Assembly: GCA_902749685.1 (NCBI GenBank)
Contig: CACVKW010000605.1
Coordinates: 62,001 to 126,000, forward strand
Reading direction: 5' to 3'
Length of the DNA stretch: 64,000 nt
Source: Olavius sp. associated proteobacterium Delta 1
Lineage (GTDB): Bacteria; Desulfobacterota; Desulfobacteria; Desulfobacterales; JAFDCJ01
The translations under genes and the position numbers were made by a program. Numbering within the stretch: the first letter of the stretch is position 1; each line of letters begins with the position of its first letter. Shown piece after piece: positions 58,001 through 64,000 of the stretch. Under the pieces are notes generated by a model, which was not told the origin of the DNA, did no database searches, and saw nothing but the letters and a program-made list of their open reading frames with translations.

Positions 58001-59933
58001 GCAACCATTGGTCAGCTTCCTCCACCAGCTTTCGGGCCCACGGGAATCGTTCGACGAGTACACGCGCCATATTGAGCTTCTGTGAACCCTGACCCGGGAA
58101 GAGCATGCCCACCCGCGTCTGTTTGACACGGTTGCCAAGCCAAGTCCACTGGTCGGTTTCATGAACAAGTTCTCCATCGGCCAAGGGTCTATTTTCGATC
58201 GATGCAGCCATTCGGCCGAGGCGATCAATCAATTTTTCGGGTCGACCGGCAATGACGGCTGCTCGAATTGGCTCCTCTTGGCTAACCTCGTGGCTTAGAT
58301 TTGCTGCCAGGTCCGCCAGCTCGGCAATGCTGATCCCTTCTGACAGTTCCATCAAATTTCTGATTTTCCGATCCAGGTCTCCCAGGGAACCGGCTGTCAG
58401 CAAGAAGATCTCGGTTCTTTGATGGGAGGCCAGCAGGCTTCTTTCCTCGATGTTGGGTTCCAGGCGAGGGCTGGGCTCGTCCCCTGACTCAAGAGTCACA
58501 TGACAGTTAATGCCGCCGAAGCCCATCGCGGAGACGCCGGCTCGAATAGTCTCGTTGGGTTGATCCATTGCGCCATTTAAAATTGGATAGAGACTGCGGG
58601 CATGACTGTCAAATGCCCCATGGGGATTGCGGCAGCCGGCGGTTGGTGGAAATACCCGGCGATTGACAGCCAGGACGGCTTTGATCAATCCTCCAATACC
58701 TGCGGCCGCTTTGGTGTGCCCGATAAGGGATTTTAAAGAGGTGATGCCGCAAGAGCGCTTATGGCCATTACCTGACGGTGAGGCCTCACCCATAGCCAGG
58801 GCAATGGCTTCCAGTTCTACGCGATCGCCTACCGAGGTTCCGGTTCCGTGCCCCTCTAAAAACTGTAAACTTTTCATGGTATAAGGTGAACGGGCATAGG
58901 CTCTCCTCAGGGCCCGGACTTGTCCGTTTACGTTGGGCGCCGTAATTCCTGATCCGCCGCCATCTGAGGAAATGCCCCATCCATGAATTACCGCGTAGAC
59001 ATAGTTTCCATCCCGGCGCGCGTCCTCCAAACGTTTCAGAACAACAAAACCGCAGCCTTCGCCGGGAATAAATCCACTACCTTGTTTATCATAAACCCGC
59101 ATTTCGTCTTGGGCCAGTGCACCGGTCTTTGCAAAGCCGACCAGCTCGAACGGATCAAGACTAATATCCACCCCGCCTGCCACGGCCAATTCCAGATCGC
59201 CGTTCATTAAGCCGGAAGCCGCCGTGGCGACGGCCAGCAGAGATGATGAGCAGGCACCGTCCACGGTATACCCCCCGCCGTAAAGGTCTAAATAGTTACA
59301 AATTCTTCCGGCCAGGGTGTTGGATAACCCGCCGGCGAGGGTATCCTCATTCACGGCCGGAAACACGGATTTGTAATAGGATTCAAGCCTGGTTTCAATT
59401 TTACCGACCACCGTCTCCGAGAGACCCTCGGTCTGGATTGCAGCTCGAAAGGCGCGCCGCATATACGGCCACCTCAAACGCATGGTATTGGATCGGGTTT
59501 GCTCACCGGTCAACGTATTGCCAACGATTACTCCAGTACGATCGTGGGGGATGGTATCCCGGTCAAAGCCGGCATCTCCGATGGCTTTCAGCGCCACATC
59601 CAGCGCCAGCCAATGGGTGGTATCGGTGGAACAAAACGTGCGGTATGGAATGCGCCGGTCCTGCCAGTTGAAATCAAATCCGTCGATGACCGCCGCTTGC
59701 CGTGCATATGTCATATCGGGGTAATGGGGATCGGGATGATAATAATCGTCCAATGACAGGCGCTGTTTGGGAAGCCGGCGGAACTCACGACGGCGTGCCA
59801 GGATGTTCTCCCAGAGTTGGCGGGGATTGCGAGCGCCGGGGTACCGGCAGGCCAGTCCAATAACGGCAACAGGGGTTCGTGACGTATCCTTTGACATGGA
59901 AGGGTTTGTTTTTTTTGCTGCAGAACGATTCAT
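52083..59933 (-). CDS. Enediyne-type iterative polyketide synthase with tandem C-terminal thioesterase domains
   Basis: 2616 aa, far longer than usual enediyne PKS (about 1900 aa). KS about 20-480: GNTLTGEQTRSNTMRLRWPY and GGGYTVDGACSSSLL with Cys228, His362, His406, wording typical of enediyne PKS. AT about 605-905: GHSLGE, Ser711, His815. ACP about 1060-1140: LNLDSI, Ser1098. A second ACP-like fold about 1155-1230 lacks the serine. KR about 1470-1730: TGGAKGIT, Ser1617, Tyr1630. DH about 1740-2040: HVFNGSYLFP with His1761; DSLLQ with Asp1946. Phosphopantetheinyl transferase about 2080-2235: GCDIAL and WAAREALRKA. Two hot-dog domains like enediyne thioesterases follow (about 2285-2430; 2470-2610 with NLVGNIYFANYYAWMGQTRD). 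The family makes a long conjugated polyene on its own ACP. The ATG at 59933 has only a weak ribosome-binding site. A terminator follows. Confidence 0.9.
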   Translation of the reverse strand: MNRSAAKKTNPSMSKDTSRTPVAVIGLACRYPGARNPRQLWENILARRREFRRLPKQRLSLDDYYHPDPHYPDMTYARQAAVIDGFDFNWQDRRIPYRTFCSTDTTHWLALDVALKAIGDAGFDRDTIPHDRTGVIVGNTLTGEQTRSNTMRLRWPYMRRAFRAAIQTEGLSETVVGKIETRLESYYKSVFPAVNEDTLAGGLSNTLAGRICNYLDLYGGGYTVDGACSSSLLAVATAASGLMNGDLELAVAGGVDISLDPFELVGFAKTGALAQDEMRVYDKQGSGFIPGEGCGFVVLKRLEDARRDGNYVYAVIHGWGISSDGGGSGITAPNVNGQVRALRRAYARSPYTMKSLQFLEGHGTGTSVGDRVELEAIALAMGEASPSGNGHKRSCGITSLKSLIGHTKAAAGIGGLIKAVLAVNRRVFPPTAGCRNPHGAFDSHARSLYPILNGAMDQPNETIRAGVSAMGFGGINCHVTLESGDEPSPRLEPNIEERSLLASHQRTEIFLLTAGSLGDLDRKIRNLMELSEGISIAELADLAANLSHEVSQEEPIRAAVIAGRPEKLIDRLGRMAASIENRPLADGELVHETDQWTWLGNRVKQTRVGMLFPGQGSQKLNMARVLVERFPWARKLVEEADQWLQKTELGPIKDFIFRTPERAKDSKENRNWFRALSETEVAQPAICLSSALWWQFLHKLGITPVAVGGHSLGELTAFYTAGAYSIADLLRFAGLRGQAMKHSSAKPGAMVSLMCSQDRLKAILNQVNGYAVLANINSPRQMVLSGEQSAIEKAITIAAQNDIQFQRLPVSNAFHSKLTERAARVLEIESPLPETLTNLNICLFSGVNGQEVGPGLSLRKHFAGQVLSPVNFVSMIESMIPLCDVFIEVGPGRVLTGLVDDIAGPEGPPCMPVESVPSRDADLNLLLARLFIQGVNINWQVLYEKRLVRPFEPPSELRFIENPCEQEFDLPDPAGDKACSLPVKSPARLLADIAQIPQDKMAAYLETRGPFLARVIAADLEYAAPGGLKEPENQETPREKIQRPGRQLAADTTDIAPRAATDDDLKSLLFSLVTEISGFTRDSLDLNMRLLDDLNLDSIKAGELVAKALIAIGQEGQLEPLDFANATLAQIHQKLVELKSSTAPAAAKLENIDPLDTVMEQAGYLTGLSGESLDAEALTESDLGMDLDMLKMLLRRSAAALNIETNVDPAPLLEKNLGQIAKILERLIKEQTQAQSLLGKLELDTWVRDFAIELIEEPIPPLPDGWHNRREDDWQCANVLILCGPDNTDVYLPLRDGLKKCGARVNIASFADARKKALVADITFSHLIAILPRTPGTFETNEAYLESVVMNLASLTPSPPAADAPRRRTTVTYLQFGGGYFGSQPRISDLNPCCATALAKSLHLERKDLRVRVLDFYPFLDAKQVAEIALQEINTPDAFAAVGFDRTLTRRVPRHRLIQSTAYKPRALTWSDDDVILVTGGAKGITAACAFGVARATGARMVLVGRSPYPKDLSDEAAANQITETLQKYAAAGLVAEYYSCDVCDLDSVASLIDRIRQEIGPVSGVIHGAGLNHPRPAGQVSVPEVLQEVRPKIMGALNLMYVLEDNPPKLFVGLSSIIGVTGMAGNAWYGFSNESLDVILRQFETLHPETQSLAVAFSIWRDEGMGARLGSVERLKQMGVDAIPTEEGVRRFVRLFLNDPGVQQVIVSARLSGLDTWYLDPFPFKLNARYLGEPLSVTPGVESIYQTHLNLDRDPYLKDHVFNGSYLFPTVFGLEAMAQVAAHATGIYDLSRVRIEDINLKRPITVDPKEGADIVIWAQAQEQKSDSDKLVVRSGITKRQTGVKADFFSATFVLGLTNEPPNYKIDIPDEPLNIRPIMDLYRPTLLFQGSRFQRIERIWELAAKGEIAERVTFSSKAEGLSKVSELAFPQDLNSNLLLGDPFMRDSLLQSAQLLVPQKTCLPVHIRSLDIYPADSEIPASILATARLDHAEERRIEDTVIAVDENSRIREKLEGYTLQVLKHHEDHPAASDLVSPNERDNQFVSKTLNRLCQTLKFKAPKIILQYLPGLHALSKEKRHALQLPIMREAARQALEDIPDPPNNYNIQWLESGKPVLNGLVEKDMDISLSHDDRLCICTVGTGPQGCDIALVAQHSRKEWKALLGRDGDDILNTLQSKNDSLDRAGIRVWAAREALRKADGDNLNPLRMTHIDGDAVIFQKSTSDIPISVITLPLKLTLGPERIIAVVVGHCQTLDTQVLSSGSSEDEDYSDLFNKGEYKLLQNGGPQNQLVFVQQIPVTFRPSAQLSRSVYFSNYIFWMGEVRETSAWPVLGKMARQFSTGKYGGVTNYSRVHILGEAYTGNRIEARIWASGNGGPMNSTMELTYDFRKMLDNGSYERVAWCELQTTWVRILANGDAKPEPYPNYYRRFLKNMLPGNNAPNSPEPLTESLAKLMDSEDNEEQFRAPSGPLFKPLLHEQLIETSLDNANLVGNIYFANYYAWMGQTRDRYFFNLIPEYFRGTGEKGELLCLECRVDHLREAMPFDRIVVTMALKVLKTFSATFYFEYFRREPDGTLIKLAVGEHLAVWVKRDDQGHPIPAPFPQAVLNDFQHVAAAN

Positions 59934-60331
59934 ATCTCAAATTTCGAAAATAACTTTTAACTTTTATTAAAAAATGGTCGATAAACACTTAGGTAAAATA
60001 AGAGACGGCCTAATTTCCCGCTAACGGTAACCTATTTAAATTTGCGAAAATCAAATTTATTAAGGATTCGTTTAAATACTATGATATAGTTGTTCAATTT
60101 GGTGCCTGCAAATTATCATTAGGTTATAAAAAACTAAGCACAACCACATTTAAATGTCAACAGAAAAAACTCATAAATCTTTGAAATAATTAAATAAATT
60201 GAATTAAGCACCTAACTGGGATTTAGAAAATATCTGTACATAATTAAATGTTTAAATGGGATTTAGAAAGTATCGGTACTTAAAATTTAAAATTAGATTT
60301 ATAAATTGATAAAAAACAATGGGGGATCTCA
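59934..60331. other. AT-rich divergent promoter region with a direct repeat
   Basis: 398 bp between the PKS and the divergent kinase gene. A 23-base direct repeat, TGGGATTTAGAAAATATCTG... (60217-60239) and TGGGATTTAGAAAGTATCGG... (60257-60279), has two mismatches and 40-base spacing, about four helical turns. This suits a regulator binding site. I see no gene here. Confidence 0.55.
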
Positions 60332-63300
60332 TTGAACCGTCTTCCCGGCTACAAGATCGTAGCTAAAATCTATGAAAGCACCCGCACCATTGTCTTCCGG
60401 GGCTGTCGCACTGAAAGCAACGAGGCGGTGATTCTGAAATTTTTTAATGAAAACCATTCCTCTCCGGTTGACGTCGCACGTTATCAGCACGAATTTACTA
60501 TCATCCGTTCCCTGGCGCTTGAATGTGTCATTAAGGCATATGCGATTGAGATATACGAGGACCAACCGTTTATCGTATTTGAAGACTTTGGCGGGATTTG
60601 CTTGAACAATTTAATGACCACTAAACGCTTGGGCCTGGAAGAAGGTTTAACCACTGCGGTAGACATGGTGGATGCCATCGCAAAGATTCATGCAGCCGGC
60701 ATCACCCACAAAGATATAAATCCTTCAAATATTGTTATGAATCCGGCGAGCGGGCAATTGAAAATTATCGACTTTGGAATGGCTACGGCCTTGTCGTCTC
60801 AAGAACCGCTTATGAAACACCCGAATGTTCTCGAAGGCACCCTGGCTTATATGTCACCGGAGCAGACCGGCAGAATGAGCCGTGCTGTTGATTACCGCAC
60901 TGATTTTTACTCTCTTGGTGTCACCCTATACGAAATGTTTTGTCGGAAAAGACCTTTTGAATCAGATGATAACCTTGAACTGGTTCACGCCCATATCGCC
61001 AAGGTGCCGCAAGCGCCTCACAAGAAAGATTCAACCATACCCGAAGCAATTTCCGACATAATCATGAAATTGTTAGCCAAAAATGCTGAGGATCGGTACC
61101 AGAGCCCGCTGGGAATCCGACTGGATTTGGATGAGTGCCTCAATCAGTGGAAAAAACAAGGTAAAATTGAGCGTTTTTCGATTGCACAGCATGATGTTGC
61201 CGATAAATTTCAAATTCAGAAAAAATTGTATGGCAGGGAAAAAGAGACCGAAACCTTGATGCAGGCGTTTAGACGAGTGACGGAGGGGAATCGGGAACTC
61301 CTGCTGGTAACGGGCGCCCCCGGTATCGGTAAATCGATTCTGGTTCGGGAAGTTTACACACACGCTAGCATACAACCTGGCGGAGGGAGTAAAATCCGGT
61401 TTATTTCCGGTAAGTATGACCGGTTGCAGCGTGATATACCCTATAGCGCCGTGGTGAGTGCATTTCAGGTACTGGTGCGGCAGCTTTTGAGTGAAAGTGA
61501 CGCAACTCTGGTTCGCTGGAGAAAGCAACTTCTCGATGCTTTGGGCCCGAATGGACAAATCATCATTGACGTCATCCCTGAATTCGAGCTTGTTGTGGGA
61601 CCCCAACCGACCGTTGCAACGTTAGGTCCCAATGAGACCCAGAATCGCTTCAACCTGGTTTTCCAAAATTTTATGCGCGTCTTTTGCCGGTCTCAACAGC
61701 CCCTGACTATTTTTCTGGATGACTTGCAATGGGCAGACGCCGCCTCGCTGAAACTAATAGAACTCATGATAATGGACCAAAAGTTGGGTTATCTTCTGTT
61801 GATCGGTGCTTATCGAGCCAACGAGATCGACCCTGACGGTCCTTTAGCGGCGACGCTTGATTCAATTGCTAAACAAGGTGCCGATATCAGCCGGATCGAT
61901 TTGGCTGCCTTGGACAACAATCACATTGGTCAAATGATCGTTGAATCCCTGCAATGTGATAAGAAACGAGCAATCCCACTGGCAGTATTGATTTCCCAAA
62001 AAACAGGAGGCAATCCTTTCTTTGCCGAAATGTTTTTAAAATCGCTCAATACCCAAAACCTGTTACAATTTGACCGTCGGCTTGGTTGCTGGCAGTGGGA
62101 CCTGGAGCAAGTTCAAAATATAGGCATCAACGACGATGTGGTCGACCTGGTAGTGCGCAAGATTCAACAATTTGATGACAAAACCCAACGGGTCCTGCAG
62201 CTGGCGGCTTGTCTAGGTAATCCATTTAAGCTGGAAACATTGGCCAAGTTGTGCAATTTAACGGTGGAAGACACAGCAACTGCTTTGCAGCAAGCATTAG
62301 CGGAAGGCCTCATAGCACCTACGGGGCATGCTTCTAAAATTATAGGTGAAAAAAGTGGGAATATAGCGCAAGGATTTGTGGATGAATACAGCTTCCTGCA
62401 CGACCGAATTCAGCAAGCCGCATATTCGCTAATCAGGGAATCAGAAAGACCAGCCATCCACCGGAATGTAGGCCAACATTTTCTTGCAGTAACGCCTAAA
62501 GACCGTAAGCAAGAGAAAATCTTCGACATCGTGAATCAGCTAAATTTAGGGCGAGAATTGATAAAACAGCAGTCTGAACGAGACGAGCTGGCCACTCTCA
62601 ACCTGAAGGCTGGGAACAGAGCCAAGGTTTCTACAGCATACGAACCGGCACTTAATTATTTTCAGGTTGGCATAGCACTTTTGGGAAAAAATGGTTGGCA
62701 AAGACAGTATGAAATGACGCTGGCGCTTCATGTAGAGGCTACCGAGGCAGCATACCTTTGTGCTCAATACGGAGAAATGGAAAAACTTGCGGCTATTGTG
62801 CTCCAGTATGCCCGAACATTGCTTGATACAGCGAAGGTTTATGAAGTTCACATCGATGCCTTCAAGGCCCAGTATAAATTGCAGGAAGCTCTGAAAACTG
62901 CAAAACCTGTGTTGCGTATGTTGGGGGTACGGTTGCCAAGTAAACCAAGCAATCTGCATATCTTGCTGAATTTTACTAAATCCAGACTCCAATTGGCCGG
63001 TAAGCAAACCCGTAACCTCGTTACACATCGGGAAATGAAAGATCCTATTAAGCTTGCATCCATGCGGGTTATAATGCGGGCAAGTTCTGCTGCCTATCTC
63101 GCAGACCCTCTATTACTGCCGATAATTGTTTTCAAAGGAATATCCCTTTTATTGAAACATGGAATAGTGGCCGAAGCTGCTTTTTTATATGCAGTTTACG
63201 GATTGATTCTTTGCGGAGTAGTGGGCAACGTAGAGGCTGGTTATAAATTTGGCGAACTGGCTTTGAGTGTCTTGGAACGGTTTGACGCCAAAGAACTCAA

Positions 63301-64000
63301 AGCCAGAACCTATTTTATTGTATTTGGTTTCGTCCTACATTGGAAAATGCATGTTAGACAGACTATAGAACCTTTTGCAGAGGCTTTTAAAAGCGGGCAG
63401 GAAACGGGAGATTTCGAGTATGCCGGCTTTTCAGGGCTTTTTTACAGCTTTTGCTCCTTTGTCTCAGGGAGAGACCTGTCTCAATTAGAACGCGAAATGC
63501 CTTCCTACGGTGAAGTTATTGCCCGACTTAAACATGAACCGCCTTTTCATATGCATCAAATTTATCACCAGACTGTTTTAAATTTGAGAGGCCAATCAGA
63601 GAATCCCCGTATACTAATTGGTGAATGTTATGATGAGACAAAGATGCTTTCCATCCATACCGAAGCCAATGATCGCACTACTCTCTGTAATTTATACTTT
63701 AACAAACTCTTTCTCTGCTATCTATTTCGTGATTATTCCCAGGCTGTAGAAATGGCAGATATCACTGAATCTTACCTGGACGGTGTCATTGGTACCTTGG
63801 TTGTACCGCTATTTTATTTCTACGATTCTTTGGCCCGACTCGCCACCTGCTCAAAGGAGCGAATATCTAAAAGAAAGGGCAGTCTCAAACGGATAGGCTC
63901 AAACCAGAAAAAAATGAAAAAATGGGCGCACCATGCCCCTATGAATCATCTGCATAAATTTTACCTGGTTGAGGCGGAACTGCATCGAATCCTGGGCCAA
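60332..64000 (+). CDS. Ser/Thr kinase-AAA ATPase multidomain signalling protein, 3' end outside window
   Basis: 1223 codons are open to the window edge without a stop. Kinase about 5-265: YESTRTIVFRG, Lys36 in VILKFF, HKDINPSNIVMNP with Asp128, KIIDFGMA, and MSPEQTGRMSRAVDYRTDFY. AAA_16-type ATPase: TGAPGIGKSILVRE (about 326-339) and IFLDDLQWADAAS (about 458-470). A long TPR-like helical region follows. This order matches the large 'Ser/Thr kinase / ATPase / (GAF) / histidine kinase' proteins; the expected histidine kinase part would lie beyond the edge. The start is TTG at 60332 with GGGGGA 5 bases upstream; an in-frame stop lies at 60302. The ATG at 60319 is out of frame. It is divergent from the PKS. 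Confidence 0.85.
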   Translation, partial: MNRLPGYKIVAKIYESTRTIVFRGCRTESNEAVILKFFNENHSSPVDVARYQHEFTIIRSLALECVIKAYAIEIYEDQPFIVFEDFGGICLNNLMTTKRLGLEEGLTTAVDMVDAIAKIHAAGITHKDINPSNIVMNPASGQLKIIDFGMATALSSQEPLMKHPNVLEGTLAYMSPEQTGRMSRAVDYRTDFYSLGVTLYEMFCRKRPFESDDNLELVHAHIAKVPQAPHKKDSTIPEAISDIIMKLLAKNAEDRYQSPLGIRLDLDECLNQWKKQGKIERFSIAQHDVADKFQIQKKLYGREKETETLMQAFRRVTEGNRELLLVTGAPGIGKSILVREVYTHASIQPGGGSKIRFISGKYDRLQRDIPYSAVVSAFQVLVRQLLSESDATLVRWRKQLLDALGPNGQIIIDVIPEFELVVGPQPTVATLGPNETQNRFNLVFQNFMRVFCRSQQPLTIFLDDLQWADAASLKLIELMIMDQKLGYLLLIGAYRANEIDPDGPLAATLDSIAKQGADISRIDLAALDNNHIGQMIVESLQCDKKRAIPLAVLISQKTGGNPFFAEMFLKSLNTQNLLQFDRRLGCWQWDLEQVQNIGINDDVVDLVVRKIQQFDDKTQRVLQLAACLGNPFKLETLAKLCNLTVEDTATALQQALAEGLIAPTGHASKIIGEKSGNIAQGFVDEYSFLHDRIQQAAYSLIRESERPAIHRNVGQHFLAVTPKDRKQEKIFDIVNQLNLGRELIKQQSERDELATLNLKAGNRAKVSTAYEPALNYFQVGIALLGKNGWQRQYEMTLALHVEATEAAYLCAQYGEMEKLAAIVLQYARTLLDTAKVYEVHIDAFKAQYKLQEALKTAKPVLRMLGVRLPSKPSNLHILLNFTKSRLQLAGKQTRNLVTHREMKDPIKLASMRVIMRASSAAYLADPLLLPIIVFKGISLLLKHGIVAEAAFLYAVYGLILCGVVGNVEAGYKFGELALSVLERFDAKELKARTYFIVFGFVLHWKMHVRQTIEPFAEAFKSGQETGDFEYAGFSGLFYSFCSFVSGRDLSQLEREMPSYGEVIARLKHEPPFHMHQIYHQTVLNLRGQSENPRILIGECYDETKMLSIHTEANDRTTLCNLYFNKLFLCYLFRDYSQAVEMADITESYLDGVIGTLVVPLFYFYDSLARLATCSKERISKRKGSLKRIGSNQKKMKKWAHHAPMNHLHKFYLVEAELHRILGQ

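Noticed and set aside
60319..60331. ATG at 60319 as start of the giant kinase
   Set aside because: Out of frame with the kinase; TTG at 60332 is in frame and has the purine-rich GGGGGA upstream.

Overview
The window reads as a chromosomal segment of a Gram-negative anaerobe, most likely a Desulfobacterota (Desulfobacterales-type) bacterium. That placement is an inference. It rests on a large 2-hydroxyacyl-CoA dehydratase-type activase, a flavin-linked NAD formate dehydrogenase built from NuoE/NuoF-like subunits, a purH gene split in two, GspA/GspB accessory secretion proteins, and the many short 'CGAATATCGA / CGACATTCG' and 'GCAAAG' spacer repeats. No rRNA, tRNA, CRISPR array, insertion sequence with a transposase, or phage gene was found.

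Layout. 0.3-8.2 kb: glycerophosphodiester phosphodiesterase, zinc-ribbon/OB-fold membrane protein, UMF1-type MFS transporter, and a 1461-residue acyl-CoA dehydratase activase fusion. 8.5-15.6 kb: a TetR-RND efflux operon (repressor, outer-membrane lipoprotein, periplasmic adaptor, pump) with a palindromic operator over its promoter and two large inverted-repeat structures inserted between the outer-membrane gene and the adaptor gene. 15.9-27.4 kb: tandem-domain CDP-alcohol phosphatidyltransferase, MurJ, hybrid histidine kinase, FabH, a triple zinc-ribbon miniprotein and an AsmA-family giant, so mostly envelope and lipid functions. 28-39 kb: TPR protein, SeqA-like DNA-binding protein, FHA protein, CHASE2-Ser/Thr kinase, then a probable operon HD-GYP / Zn-aminopeptidase / GspA / GspB, and a small secreted protein. 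39.8-48.6 kb: decayed HD-domain gene, split purH, glyA, and convergent to them the fdh (NuoE-NuoF-FdhA) operon. Together purH, glyA and formate dehydrogenase are a one-carbon/formate block.

48.8-64 kb is the most unusual part. A periplasmic penicillin-acylase-family protein lies downstream of a 2616-residue iterative polyketide synthase. The synthase has the order and motifs of enediyne-type PKS (KS-AT-ACP-KR-DH-PPTase) and additionally carries two enediyne-thioesterase-like hot-dog domains fused to its C-terminus. The usual enediyne companion genes are not in the window. The most plausible product is therefore a PKSE-type polyene or a derivative of it rather than a finished enediyne; this is inference. 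Divergently, from a TTG start, runs a very large Ser/Thr kinase-AAA ATPase signalling protein cut off by the right edge.

The features call 37 protein-coding genes (one partial) and one pseudogene. Spacers longer than about 300 bases are described separately; most hold dispersed repeats and no gene.
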